A DNA stretch of 64,000 nt from CAVXHV01 sp963761445 (lineage in GTDB: Bacteria > Planctomycetota > Planctomycetia > Isosphaerales > Isosphaeraceae): contig CAVXHV010000005.1 in assembly GCA_963761445.1 (NCBI GenBank), positions 3,534,001 to 3,598,000 of the forward strand, read 5' to 3'. The notes beneath the pieces were generated by a model. The model was given only the letters and a program-made list of their open reading frames with translations, did no database searches and was not told where the DNA came from. This document shows, piece after piece, positions 33,355 through 42,130 of the stretch; within the stretch, counting starts at the first letter, position 1, and each line of letters opens with the position of its first letter. The position numbers and the translations under genes are program-made.

Positions 33355-34100
33355 TTATGTAAATAGATCGACCGTGTTCGCATTCCCGCAGCCCCGTTCG
33401 ATCGCCCACCGCGCCAGATTGAACCACCGCGAGCAAACATCGAGTATCGCGCTGTCGGCGGTCGCTATTATCTCGCGTGAAGCTTTCAGGAGCGGATCAG
33501 GATCGTCCACCAGGTCGACTGACCACTCAAGCCGGCGTTCGCTCGCGCGTGCGAGCAAAAGACTTCGAATTCGCCCGCTATTGGAAACCGGTCGGTCGAA
33601 GAGCCAGCGGCACTGACCGACGTTCAAGCTGGTGATTGCGTCCTCCAGGAGCGCGATCGCCGGAATTGTCTCGTCGACGCGCCGGTAGGTGCCGTGCAGC
33701 CCGGCGATGTCGCGATAGGTCTCGTCCCGGCAAGCAAGCACAACGGCGCCCCCCAGTGCCGACTCGACCGTCGTGAGCACGTTGAACCCATCGATGATCA
33801 GATCGCACCCGGCCAGGTCGGTTTCACTACAAATCCGCGCAACGCGTCGGGCGCGGGCTTCGTCCGAGCAGGTCACCCTGTGCACGGCCTGGCGCTGGCG
33901 CTCAGTCAAGCGGTAGCGATCGCCGGTCAGCTTGAGGGACGAAGCGGTGCGTAGCCCTTCGAGAGCAACCACGCATAATCGCCCGCGGCCGCCCGAAGGG
34001 CAGGCATGCTCTCCTGATCGAAAGCCGACGCATCACGCGGGTCCGGGCCACGATGGGATGGCGTCGAAACCTCCACCGGCGCCTCGTCGTTATCGCTCAT
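33355..34100 (-). CDS. DUF434 family protein (frame break near 33945)
   Basis: The gene starts at ATG 34100, not visible in the main frame: MSDNDEAPVEVSTPSHRGPD, then PRDASAFDQESMPALRAAAG and DYAWLLSKGYA, the normal DUF434 opening. At about 33945 the frame shifts and continues TASSLKLTGDRYRLTERQRQ, DLIIDGFNVLTTVESALGGA, RWLFDRPVSNSGRIRSLLL and STOP at 33355. The IDGFNVL and LDRPVSNSG-type motifs resemble a PIN/NYN-like nuclease fold with conserved Asp residues (family knowledge). The start overlaps the 3' end of the PEBP gene by 11 bases, so both are in one operon. Confidence 0.75.
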
Positions 34101-34563
34101 ACGTCCCCATTAGCTCGGTGGTTGCAACCACGTGCGCGTCGATCGCTTTGAGCAAGCTCGCCTTGTCGAGGCCTTCTGGAATATCGAGGGCCTTGTCCAG
34201 GGCATAGAGCTTGAAGAAGTAGCGGTGGACCCCGTGGCCTTTGGGGGGCGCAGGGCCGCGATATCCGGCCGTCTTCCAGGAATTGCGGCCTTGAAGCACG
34301 CCGGCAGGGGACGGCGGCCGTGAAAGTGGTGGAATGCCTTCGGGCAATCCGTCACTGGTCGCGGGAATCTTGTAAATCAGCCAGTGAACCCAGGGTTCAT
34401 TCGTGGGCGCGTCGGGATCGTCCACGACGAGTGCCAGCGCGGCTGCGGCACTCGGCACGCCCTGCCAATGGAGCGAGGGCGAAAGATCCTCGCCGTCACC
34501 CGTATGCCGGCGCGGAATCGGCTTGCCGGAAATGAAAGCCGAGCTCTGAATGATGAAACTCAT
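34090..34563 (-). CDS. YbhB/YbcL-type PEBP (Raf kinase inhibitor-like) protein
   Basis: ATG 34563 with CGGAG seven bases upstream gives MSFIIQSSAFISGKPIPRRH. The PEBP signatures are DGEDLSPSLHWQGVP, ALVVDDPDAPTNEPWVHWLI and GYRGPAPPKGHGVHRYFFKL, which line the conserved anion-binding pocket. 157 residues, normal length and intact. Bacterial members are cytoplasmic or periplasmic proteins of uncertain role; no signal peptide is present here. Confidence 0.9.
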   Translation of the reverse strand: MSFIIQSSAFISGKPIPRRHTGDGEDLSPSLHWQGVPSAAAALALVVDDPDAPTNEPWVHWLIYKIPATSDGLPEGIPPLSRPPSPAGVLQGRNSWKTAGYRGPAPPKGHGVHRYFFKLYALDKALDIPEGLDKASLLKAIDAHVVATTELMGTYER

Positions 34564-34608
34564 GATGGGTCTCCGAGGGATCGCCTTCGGAAGAATTGCT
34601 GGCATTCA

Positions 34609-34824
34609 TTATACGGTCTGGGCGGTACGAGGAGTGAGTCCCACCCGCGGCGCGACCCGATCGTTCGATTGCTTGCCGAGATCGGTCAGGCCCGAGTGCT
34701 TGTCGACTATGACGGCGGCATAGAAGCGAGCCACTTCGTCGGGGTTGAGGACGACGGGAAGCGTCCGCGGCTTTTTGACTTCAACCCCGGTCGTGGAGCT
34801 CGCCTGGCGAGATTTGCTCCGCAT
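34609..34824 (-). pseudogene. Fragment resembling the N-terminus of a tyrosine recombinase
   Basis: TGVEVKKPRTLPVVLNPDEV followed by ARFYAAV resembles the segment before the first catalytic Arg of phage-integrase-type recombinases found in planctomycete and proteobacterial transposon integrases. The sequence then diverges and no R, HxxR or Y motif exists in the next several hundred bases. The rest of the 440-base gap 34564-35004 shows nothing recognisable. Confidence 0.4.
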
Positions 34825-35004
34825 AACGGGCCGGGCGGCCGAGGGGCTTGCCGGAGGGAATGGGCGCAGGTTGCCCTGCGCCCGACTTGACTGCCGCTCC
34901 CCGATTTACGTCAATAGAGCCAGGTAGCCTGTGGATTTTCGGCGGTCTTCCAGCATGATCTCCGGGGCGGCGGCACCGGCCTGGCGTTGTGGGGAGCTTC
35001 GCTC

Positions 35005-35238
35005 ATGGAAATCTTGACGGTTGGCCCAACCGGCCAAATCGAATTACCCGACGAGGTCCGCGATCGCTACGGCATGGCGCCGGCGACTCCGATCCGAATC
35101 ATTGAGACTCGTAGTGGAGTCCTGCTCGTTCCGCTGGGCAATGCCCCGATGAGCCCCGAACTGGCCGAACAGCTCGCCGAATGGCAGGCGCTGGGGGCTG
35201 AGAGCTGGGAGTTATTCCCCTACGAAGTGGAGTCGTGA
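35005..35238 (+). CDS. AbrB/MazE/SpoVT-type antitoxin
   Basis: ATG 35005 after GGGGAGC gives MEILTVGPTGQIELPDEVRD, then RYGMAPATPIRIIETRSGVL, the swapped-hairpin DNA-binding fold of MazE/AbrB proteins. 77 residues. The C-terminal helix (SPELAEQLAEWQALGAESWE) would bind a toxin. A GTG overlaps its stop at 35235, the usual place of the toxin start, but that frame is short (see 35235..35431). Confidence 0.75.
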   Translation: MEILTVGPTGQIELPDEVRDRYGMAPATPIRIIETRSGVLLVPLGNAPMSPELAEQLAEWQALGAESWELFPYEVES

Positions 35239-35431
35239 CCGTGACCGGGTCTGTGGTTGCCTTGTGGGGCAGACCGATCAGACCCCAGTCGGCGGGCAGA
35301 TCTGACGGAAAGTGTTGGCATGGCTGGAGAACGGCGATCTGCGTCACACCGATTTCCTGATCTTGAACGAACTCGAATTACCTGTCATCCTGGCCGCGCG
35401 CCGGCACGTCGGCTTTACCGTTGCGCGGTAA
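35235..35431 (+). pseudogene. Possible decayed partner of the MazE-like antitoxin
   Basis: GTG 35235 overlaps the antitoxin stop, but its frame ends after about 40 residues. A second frame, ending at 35431, reads LENGDLRHTDFLILNELELP and VILAARRHVGFTVAR, which looks like real protein. The two could be one short product split by an indel near 35320. No PIN or MazF motif is seen. Confidence 0.25.
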
Positions 35432-35490
35432 GCCCCCGCGGGGAGTGCCGCCGCAAATCAACCGTGCCCCACGGACTGGGAGGCCAAAAC

Positions 35491-36374
35491 ATGCGCCCGA
35501 TCCTCTTCGAGATCCCTGGTTGGGACATCAAGGTCCACAGCTACGGCGTGATGATTTTGCTGGCGTGTTTCAGCGCGCTGGGAATGGCGCTCTGCGCGCG
35601 CGCCGCGAGAAGATCGACTCCAATGTCGTCTGGGAATTGGCGACATGGCTTTTCCTGGGTGGCGTCGTCGGCGCCCGAGGTATGTACGTCATCTTGCATC
35701 CGGAAATGATTCACAGCGTAGGCGACGTCTTCCGGAGCTGGCAGGGCGGCAACGTCTTCTACGGTTGCATCCTGGGTGGGCTCATCGGTTCTCTGCTCTA
35801 CTGGTGCCGTCGCCCATATCCGCTCCGGAAGATGATCGACGTGGCCGCGCCCGCCGTGGCGATCGGCGCGGCGGTGGGCCGAATCGGCTGCTTCCTGAAC
35901 GGCTGCTGTGACGGCGCAGTCTGCACGCTCCCCTGGGGCGTGCAGTTTCCGGCGGGCTCTCACGCCTGGATGCGCCAGATGAACGCGGGCTCGATCTCCG
36001 TGGGATCACTCTGGTCGCTCCCCGTGCACCCCACGCAGCTCTACGCCGCCGTGGCCGCCCTCGCCGTGCTCGGTGTGCTGCTGGCCTATTTCCCCTGGCG
36101 CCGGCGCCCGGGAGAAGTCATGGCACTGTTGATGGTCACGTACTCAATCACCCGCTTACCGATTGAATCGCTTCGGGCAGATGAGCGCGTCGTCATCTTC
36201 GCAGGGATGAATTCAGCGCAACTGATCAGCGTGGTCCTGCTGGTACTTGGGCTGGCCGGTTGGCTTTGTTTGAGATTTGCTACGACTGCTCCAGTCGATC
36301 GAACCGGTCCGTTGAAGAGGAATCTCTGCCGCAAGTTCACGGCCACCGAGTCCGTTTCTGCCGGCCCGGGCTGA
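35491..36374 (+). CDS. lgt: Prolipoprotein diacylglyceryl transferase (frame break near 35605)
   Basis: ATG 35491 follows GGGAGG at eight bases. The first 38 residues (MRPILFEIPGWDIKVHSYGV, then MILLACFSALGMALCAR) are in one frame; from about 35605 the next frame continues REKIDSNVVWELATWLFLGG. The Lgt hallmark GRIGCFLNGCCDG (near residue 129) with the neighbouring Arg and the VHPTQLYAAV His are present, together with seven membrane helices. The enzyme transfers diacylglycerol from phosphatidylglycerol to the lipobox Cys of pre-lipoproteins in the inner membrane. The C-terminal 30 residues after LRFATTAP extend past the usual end. Confidence 0.85.
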
Positions 36375-36666
36375 TCGCAGCGGCCGCCACGCCGCAAGCG
36401 ACGGCCAGCGCCTGTGCCGCATCGTCGCCGCGGAACCGGCGCGCCACCACCCCAGCCAGACAGAAGACGGCCGCCGCCAGCAGTACACACGAGTTGCCTC
36501 CGGTTTGCGCAAGAAATCGACCCGGTCCACCGAGAGTAACCGCGATGGGCCGGGTCGCAGGAGCAACCGATCAGTCAAAATGGCTGCAGAGGGGACGGAC
36601 AGCGGCTGCCGAACACCAGACAAACGAGGCAGGAGCAACAATGGAGACTGACCGTGGATGGGCGGT

Positions 36667-37317
36667 TCAGAGACCACTGCCGAACGAGGACGACTCACCA
36701 CGATGGTGGTGGTCGGAAACCATTCCCTCGGACGCGCTCTCCTTACGCGAAGCGACATGGGGGCCGCGCAGCACCGACTGGCTGCCGCGGGCGTGTTGGG
36801 TGTGGCCGCGCAGCGGTCCGCGCCGCAGTGGGGGATCGTTGCCGGCTGCCATGGGCGCGGCGGGCTGGCCCTCGTACTGAAGGTCGAACTCGTCGGCCTC
36901 GTATTCATCGTACCGCGAGACGTAGCCCGGCATCTTGGAGCGCTCGAGCTCTTCGGCGTAGGAGGAGAGAACGGCCCCCTGGATTTTCTCACGGCACATC
37001 GAGTTGATCGGGTGGGCGATGTCGGCATGCAGCTTGGCTCGCCCGTCGGCGTCGCGGAGCGCGCGGTTCTCGTCGAGCCGGCACCCGCATTGGTTGCAGA
37101 ATCGGCTCCGAAGGTGATTCTTCGTTCCACAGTTGTGGCAGCGATCGGTCAGCTTGCGCGACGGCATCGCCACGAAGAAGCCCTTGGCGCCTTCGATGAT
37201 CTTCAGGTCTCGGATGACGAACATGTCGTCGAAAGTGATGCTACAGAAGGCTTGCAACCGTTCGTTGCTGCCCGAGTTGTCTTCCATGAGCTTGATGCGG
37301 ACTTCAGTGATCTCCAC
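36667..37317 (-). CDS. spoVG: SpoVG-family protein with zinc ribbon
   Basis: GTG 37317 with AAAGGAG upstream gives MEITEVRIKLMEDNSGSNER, LQAFCSITFDDMFVIRDLKI and GFFVAMPSRKLTDRCHNCGT, the complete SpoVG core (nucleic-acid binding, septation and regulation). Then CHNCGTKNHLRSRFCNQCGC adds a four-cysteine zinc ribbon inserted where Firmicutes SpoVG ends, as in other planctomycete homologues, followed by DADGRAKLHADIAHPINSMC. The final 40 residues are low-complexity. It starts 13 bases after ispE ends on the same strand, so the two are cotranscribed. Confidence 0.9.
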   Translation of the reverse strand: MEITEVRIKLMEDNSGSNERLQAFCSITFDDMFVIRDLKIIEGAKGFFVAMPSRKLTDRCHNCGTKNHLRSRFCNQCGCRLDENRALRDADGRAKLHADIAHPINSMCREKIQGAVLSSYAEELERSKMPGYVSRYDEYEADEFDLQYEGQPAAPMAAGNDPPLRRGPLRGHTQHARGSQSVLRGPHVASRKESASEGMVSDHHHRGESSSFGSGL

Positions 37318-37330
37318 AGCCAGTACTCCT

Positions 37331-38227
37331 TTACGGGGCGTTTGCTGCTTGGGGGGGGCAGGTCACGACTCGGACCCATCCTAGTCCGAGCGTCTCGAGG
37401 ATCTCCGCAGCGCGGGACGCTGCGGCCAAATCAGGGCAGAGGCCGAAATAAGCCGAGCCGCTGCCGCTCATCAAAAACCCGCTCAGTAGCGGGCCCAGAC
37501 TCGCCAGAGCGTCCTTGACCCGAGCGAGCTCAGGTCGGAGCACTTCGGCGACGGGTTGAAGCCGGTTGAACAGGCTTCGTCCCAGTTCCGCGAATCCACC
37601 TTGCGACAGGGCCTCGAGAATCGGCCCGATCGGTCGAGGTTGCTCGGGTGGTACCACCCGGCGATAAACGTCTGCCGTGCTGATTCCGACCGGCGGACGG
37701 ACCAATACGAAGTGATAGCGTTCCTTGAGAGCGACCGGCTCCACCTGCTCGCCCCGCCCGCGACAAACCGCGGCCGGTCCATCGATGAAGAAGGTCACGT
37801 CACTGCCGATCTCCGCCGCCAGGTCGCGCAAGTGCCCCTCCGGCAATCGAAGATCCCACAGCCGGTTGAGTGCCACGAGCGTCGCAGCCGCGTCGCTCGA
37901 GCCGCCGGCCAGCCCCGACTCCGCGGGGATCGCCTTCTCCAGCACGATCCTCGCTCCTCGAAGGCTCCCCGCCGACGCCTTCAGACGTTCGGCTGCCATC
38001 ACCACGAGATTGTCGCCGCCGACCGGCAAGGTCGGCTCGTTACACCGCAGGCTGATTTCCCCCGTAGGGTCATCTGTGAAGGCCAAGGAATCATGCAGGT
38101 TTACCGCGACCATCAGCGACTCGATTTCGTGATAGCCGTCAGGCCTGCGCCCGAGAACTTCCAGAAAGAGGTTTAACTTCGCCGGGGCGAGGACTTCCAC
38201 GCCTCCGGCGATCGAACGAATCTTCAT
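37331..38227 (-). CDS. ispE: 4-diphosphocytidyl-2-C-methyl-D-erythritol kinase
   Basis: Intact, 298 residues. GHMP-kinase motifs: VLAPAKLNLFLEVLGRRPDG with the catalytic Lys and YHEIESL, PAESGLAGGSSDAAATLVAL (ATP loop), and SGFLMSGSGSAYFGLC. It phosphorylates CDP-methylerythritol in the MEP pathway, which makes the isoprenoid precursors also needed for the carotenoids encoded at the window's start. spoVG follows after 13 bases. Confidence 0.95.
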   Translation of the reverse strand: MKIRSIAGGVEVLAPAKLNLFLEVLGRRPDGYHEIESLMVAVNLHDSLAFTDDPTGEISLRCNEPTLPVGGDNLVVMAAERLKASAGSLRGARIVLEKAIPAESGLAGGSSDAAATLVALNRLWDLRLPEGHLRDLAAEIGSDVTFFIDGPAAVCRGRGEQVEPVALKERYHFVLVRPPVGISTADVYRRVVPPEQPRPIGPILEALSQGGFAELGRSLFNRLQPVAEVLRPELARVKDALASLGPLLSGFLMSGSGSAYFGLCPDLAAASRAAEILETLGLGWVRVVTCPPQAANAP

Positions 38228-38310
38228 GGCACGTATCGTTCTCGGGTGGTTCTATACCGATCGCTGAAACCCTGCAAGGCCGAAAATTTCATTAAAGTCG
38301 AAAAACGAAG

Positions 38311-38961
38311 TCAGCCGACGACGCGCGTGGTTCCAGCGGCTGATTTCCCAGGTTCCGGCACCGTCCAATCTGGCTCAAACCCGGCCTTTTGAGAGCCGCG
38401 CGCGCAGCTCGCGCAGCCGATCGCAGTCGGCTTGCCGCCCCAGGGCTTGGAGAGACTCCACCAGACCGTCCAGGGCGTCATAAAATGGGCGATTCGCGGG
38501 CCTTTCCGGAGGCAGCCGGCCCGCGAAGTCACGAGGGAGCGCGCCTGCCCCAGCTCGAACGCGTATCCGAAGTGGCCTCGGGCCAGCGTGGGATCGCGAA
38601 AATCATCAAGAGCAATGCGCCCGAGCGCCACATGGGCCCGGATGTTGGCGTGACACGCCGAAAGCGCATATCGAAGCGCGTCTCGCGCCGACTCAGGGTC
38701 ACCTTCCTTCCAGAGCTCTATCCCCTCTTCATAATCCTCCCGGGTTTCTTCGACCTTTCGCGGGTGAATGAGCTCAAACTCGCCATCGGCCAGCTTCAAT
38801 AGCCCGATCGGAAGGCTGGCCGGCGCGCCGCCGCCCGGTCGCGGCTTGGTGCGCGGCGGACCACCCGCACCCGCGGGCGGCCCAGTCCGGCCCGCCCACT
38901 TCCCCCGGCCCCGCGCAGGCCCACGCCGGCCTCGGTATCCGCTACCCCCCTGTTCAGGCAT
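38311..38961 (-). CDS. TPR-containing protein with Gly/Pro/Arg-rich start (frame break near 38543)
   Basis: ATG 38961 gives MPEQGGSGYRGRRGPARGRG and a low-complexity basic region of about 55 residues, then LLKLADGEFELIHPRKVEET and TPR-like helices (EGIELWKEGDPESARDALRY, ACHANIRAHVALGRIALDDF, ARGHFGYAFELGQ). The frame breaks near 38543; the adjacent frame reads LPRDFAGRLPPERPANRPFY, DALDGLVESLQALGRQADC and stops at 38375, the likely true end. The basic start could bind RNA or DNA; role unknown. Confidence 0.65.
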   Translation of the reverse strand: MPEQGGSGYRGRRGPARGRGKWAGRTGPPAGAGGPPRTKPRPGGGAPASLPIGLLKLADGEFELIHPRKVEETREDYEEGIELWKEGDPESARDALRYALSACHANIRAHVALGRIALDDFRDPTLARGHFGYAFELGQARSLVTSRAGCLRKGPRIAHFMTPWTVWWSLSKPWGGKPTAIGCASCARGSQKAGFEPDWTVPEPGKSAAGTTRVVG

Positions 38962-39119
38962 AAGCCCGCCTTTCCCACCTGCGAAATCACCGCACGCTCG
39001 CGCCGCTAAAGTCCCGTTTTTCACGACATTCGACGCTACCCGCCGGCGCTTGCGGCTGCAAGCCTCCGGAACGGCGCAAAACCCGTCTCGAACCCGGATT
39101 TCACGTCGAAAAGGGAAAC

Positions 39120-39992
39120 TCACTTCGCCTGCCAGAAGCTTTTCCGCCGCGCCGGCATAAGAAACTCCCGCAGGGCCACAGCAAGCTCGCCTGCCGTGCC
39201 GTAACGCCCGATCCGATCCCTGGCCATCGCTTTCAGACAGATCGACTCGAGCACAGCGGGTGTCGATCGCACAAGCCGGCGCGGCCGTTTCGGATCTTCT
39301 CTCTGTTTTCGAGCGAAAATCTCGGCGATCGACCCGGTAAAGGGCAACGCGCCGGTCATGATCTCGTACAGGATCACACCCAGGGCGTACACTTCGCTTG
39401 ACGTGTCATCCAGGCTAACCTCGCCCCGACATCGCTCTGGCGCCATGTAGCCCGGCGTGCCCGAGATTTGCACACCACGACCGTCCGTCGACCGGAGCGG
39501 CAGCTCGCCGAAGTCGACCATCCGTACCTGACCGTCTTCGCCCAGGAGTATGTAATCCGGCTTCAGGTCGCCGTGCACCAGGCCTTGCTCATGAGCAAGC
39601 TGAAGCGCTTCGGCCAGTTCGGCCACGAGCGCGGCCGCTTCGCGGAACGGCATGCGGCCGGCAGTGCGCAACCTCTCGCGCAAGGTCTTACCGGGAAAGA
39701 ACGGCACGATCAGCCAGAACGAGTCACCCGAGAAACCCATGTCGAGAGCCGGGCCAAACACAGGATGCCCGAGCCTGCGCCAACAACTCATTTTCCCGTC
39801 GCCACCGCGAAAACCTCTGAGGCGAAGCGATTGCGGGGGATCAACTTCACGAGAACCGGACGTCCCTCCGCCCGATCGTGGCCCTTGTAGATCCGCCCCA
39901 TCGCGCCATGGGCCGCCACGTCCCCGATCTGGAACCGATCCGGAAACGTTCCGTCCATCCCCAAGGAAGGCTCCGGTGGTGCGCTCATGCAC
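39120..39992 (-). CDS. VIT-VWA protein, C-terminal kinase-like domain fragment
   Basis: Coherent sequence enters near 39805 (LRRLGHPVFGPALDMGFSGD) from 39788..42130 and gives the rest of the kinase fold: FWLIVPFFPGKTLRERLRTA, HEQGLVHGDLKPDYILLGED, MVDFGELPLRSTDGRGVQIS, GTPGYMAPERCRGEVSLDDT, SEVYALGVILYEIMTG. Compared with active kinases, the HRDLKPEN loop reads HGDLKPDY: the Arg is Gly and the metal-binding Asn is Tyr, while Asp and DFG remain. It may be inactive or weakly active. Confidence 0.75.
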   Translation of the reverse strand: MHERTTGAFLGDGRNVSGSVPDRGRGGPWRDGADLQGPRSGGGTSGSREVDPPQSLRLRGFRGGDGKMSCWRRLGHPVFGPALDMGFSGDSFWLIVPFFPGKTLRERLRTAGRMPFREAAALVAELAEALQLAHEQGLVHGDLKPDYILLGEDGQVRMVDFGELPLRSTDGRGVQISGTPGYMAPERCRGEVSLDDTSSEVYALGVILYEIMTGALPFTGSIAEIFARKQREDPKRPRRLVRSTPAVLESICLKAMARDRIGRYGTAGELAVALREFLMPARRKSFWQAK

Positions 39993-42130
39993 GGACTGAT
40001 GGTACTGTCTTCCAGCGAGCTGGTATGAGATTCGGCCATTCGCTCCGTGAGCTCGCGCTTCCGCTCAGGAGAAGCCGGCGCGGTGCGCTGGCCCTGAGAG
40101 CGACATCTCGACGTAACTCCGATGTCGATTGTGCTCCCAGGAACAGGAAACCCTTGCTCAATGCCGCTCTCCTTGGGCGACTGGCCGACGACGGCTGCGC
40201 ACAACATCTCCGCGACTTCCCATCCCGCCGGCATCTCTACCGGTTGCACGACCTGGTGCAATGCACCACCGCGATTGACCATGTGTGAGCGATCGACCGC
40301 AAGATACGCCGTGAAGCGGCTGAGCACGTGGAACTTGAGCGAGAGGTCGACGATGGCCCGTTCAAGCTTGTCAGGGCTGCCGTCGCCCGACGCATAACGA
40401 TCCTCGAGTTGACGAATCTGGCCCCGTGCCCACGCGGAAGCAATCGCCGGATTCTCACGTTCCGTGGCTGCCACGCTCTCGGCCCACGCCTGCCCTTGCA
40501 AGTCAGTCGCGTGGATCGTGACCGAGGCTTCGGCGCGTCCATGATAACGCCCTAGAATGAGCAAAGGCGAGCCGCAGAAGAGGCCGGGCAAGCGCGATGG
40601 GACGACATCGCCGGGCTCGATCGCGATTCCTTTCGACTCGAGGTACAACCCCGTCAAGAGAGGTGTGGCGATCCGGCGGTGAATGGATTGCATCACCTCG
40701 TCGAGCCGCGTTTCCGATTCGACAAGCTCGCAGGTGCCGCCGCCGCGCTCGGCCAGACGGCGCAGGAACCCTTCATTCACAGCCTGATCGATGCCCAGCG
40801 TGAAAACGCGAATGCCTTTGAGCTTGCGGCCGAGCGTGCTCAGGATCTGGTCCTCGTTGCCAACCTGGCCGTCGGTGATCAGAACAAGCGCGCGATCCCG
40901 TTCCTCGGGCGAGCACTCGGCAATCACGTCGACGGCCCGCTCGAGCGCGCCGGCCATCTCGGTGCCGCCGCGGGCGCCGACGCCGGCAAGGTATTCGACG
41001 GCGCGGAAGCGGTTCTGGTCAGTGGCTGCGGAAAGGCCCTCCGGCAGTCCCGGCGGCGATTCGGTGACACTGTCAAACGCGATGACGCAGAAACGGTCGC
41101 TGTCGTGCAGCGTGTCGATCATCCGGGCGAGCGCGCGGCGGGCCGCGACGACCTTCCAGCCCTCCATGCTGCCCGAGCGGTCGAGTACGAACGCGACCGC
41201 CCGCGGCCGCCAGCGCTGCTCGGCGGTCTGGATCGGGGGCACGAGCGTGAGCGCAAACGTCCCTTCAGGTTTGCCGCCGGAATCCCGATGCAAGGTCAAT
41301 GTCGACCGGATCGTCGCATCGCCGAGTCGAAACCGCAGGATGAAATCGCGGTCGAGCCGCTCGCCGGGAAACAGTCGGATCCGTCGATAGCCTTCACATG
41401 TCTCGCCCGCCGCGGCGTGAAGGCTGCACCGGATGTGTTCGACCGACGCATTTTCATCGTGCAGGTCCACCGTCAGGCTCAGGCGCACGGGGCTGGCGAA
41501 GCCCGGCAGCAGGACGGGCGGGCTGATTCGCGAGGCATCAGGGACAGCGTTCGTATCGAGCGCCGTTCCATCGCCGACAGAAGGTCCCGGCAGCGGCGTG
41601 CCGGGAATGTATCTTGGGGCGACCACCAGCGGAAATCGGAACGTGACTTCCCCGCCAGCGTAGGGGAGAACGCCGCACAGGTCGAGCTCGACGGCCGCCC
41701 GATCGCCGGGCATCAGGTTGCCAACTCGCAGGTTGAAGACGCCCGGCCGGTCTTCCTCGGCGATCGCCGCGCACTGCCCTGCGGCGATCGCTTGTTCATA
41801 TACTTCGCGCGCCTTGCCGCGCTCCTGCAATTCCCCCTCAATGAGTCGTCCAGCCACTTCCATGCGAAAACCGGTGACAGCGGCGCGGTCGGGCAAGGGG
41901 AAGATGTACGTTGCCTCGAGAGGCTCGTCGAACGCATTCACGAAAACTTGCCGTACTGTGGACCGGCACAAGAGCCCGTCGATGCGCGCGAGCACGTCCA
42001 TCGATTCAAGGGGCAGTTGCCCGCGCTCCGTCCGCAGCGCCCCGAAGCCCGCGTCGTGGCCTTCGGTTCCACTGGAAGCACGGCCGGGAGTCGATTCTTC
42101 GTCTCGAAGCAGCGGCAGCGATGAGCTCAT
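39788..42130 (-). CDS. VIT-VWA domain protein fused to a kinase-like domain
   Basis: ATG 42130 overlaps the MerR regulator stop as ATGA. Residues about 40-160 are a VIT domain (VFVNAFDEPLEATYIFPLPD, ELQERGKAREVYEQAIAAGQ), as in inter-alpha-trypsin inhibitor heavy chains; 310-490 a VWA domain with an intact MIDAS (AFVLDRSGSMEGWK, FGTxM replaced by GARGGTEMAGALERA). A linker follows (residues 600-730), then the kinase N-lobe FQIGDVAAHGAMGRIYKGHD with a degenerate Gly loop and PVLVKLI Lys. The frame breaks near 39805 and continues in 39120..39992. No signal peptide: a cytoplasmic regulator is likely. Confidence 0.8.
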   Translation of the reverse strand: MSSSLPLLRDEESTPGRASSGTEGHDAGFGALRTERGQLPLESMDVLARIDGLLCRSTVRQVFVNAFDEPLEATYIFPLPDRAAVTGFRMEVAGRLIEGELQERGKAREVYEQAIAAGQCAAIAEEDRPGVFNLRVGNLMPGDRAAVELDLCGVLPYAGGEVTFRFPLVVAPRYIPGTPLPGPSVGDGTALDTNAVPDASRISPPVLLPGFASPVRLSLTVDLHDENASVEHIRCSLHAAAGETCEGYRRIRLFPGERLDRDFILRFRLGDATIRSTLTLHRDSGGKPEGTFALTLVPPIQTAEQRWRPRAVAFVLDRSGSMEGWKVVAARRALARMIDTLHDSDRFCVIAFDSVTESPPGLPEGLSAATDQNRFRAVEYLAGVGARGGTEMAGALERAVDVIAECSPEERDRALVLITDGQVGNEDQILSTLGRKLKGIRVFTLGIDQAVNEGFLRRLAERGGGTCELVESETRLDEVMQSIHRRIATPLLTGLYLESKGIAIEPGDVVPSRLPGLFCGSPLLILGRYHGRAEASVTIHATDLQGQAWAESVAATERENPAIASAWARGQIRQLEDRYASGDGSPDKLERAIVDLSLKFHVLSRFTAYLAVDRSHMVNRGGALHQVVQPVEMPAGWEVAEMLCAAVVGQSPKESGIEQGFPVPGSTIDIGVTSRCRSQGQRTAPASPERKRELTERMAESHTSSLEDSTISPCMSAPPEPSLGMDGTFPDRFQIGDVAAHGAMGRIYKGHDRAEGRPVLVKLIPRNRFASEVFAVATGK

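Noticed and set aside
34609..34986. An intact insertion element or prophage
   Set aside because: No complete integrase, inverted ends or target duplication can be seen; only a short integrase-like piece.
35257..35709. A separate gene overlapping the start of lgt
   Set aside because: Only the part from 35491 is meaningful, and it is the true N-terminus of Lgt before an indel at 35605.
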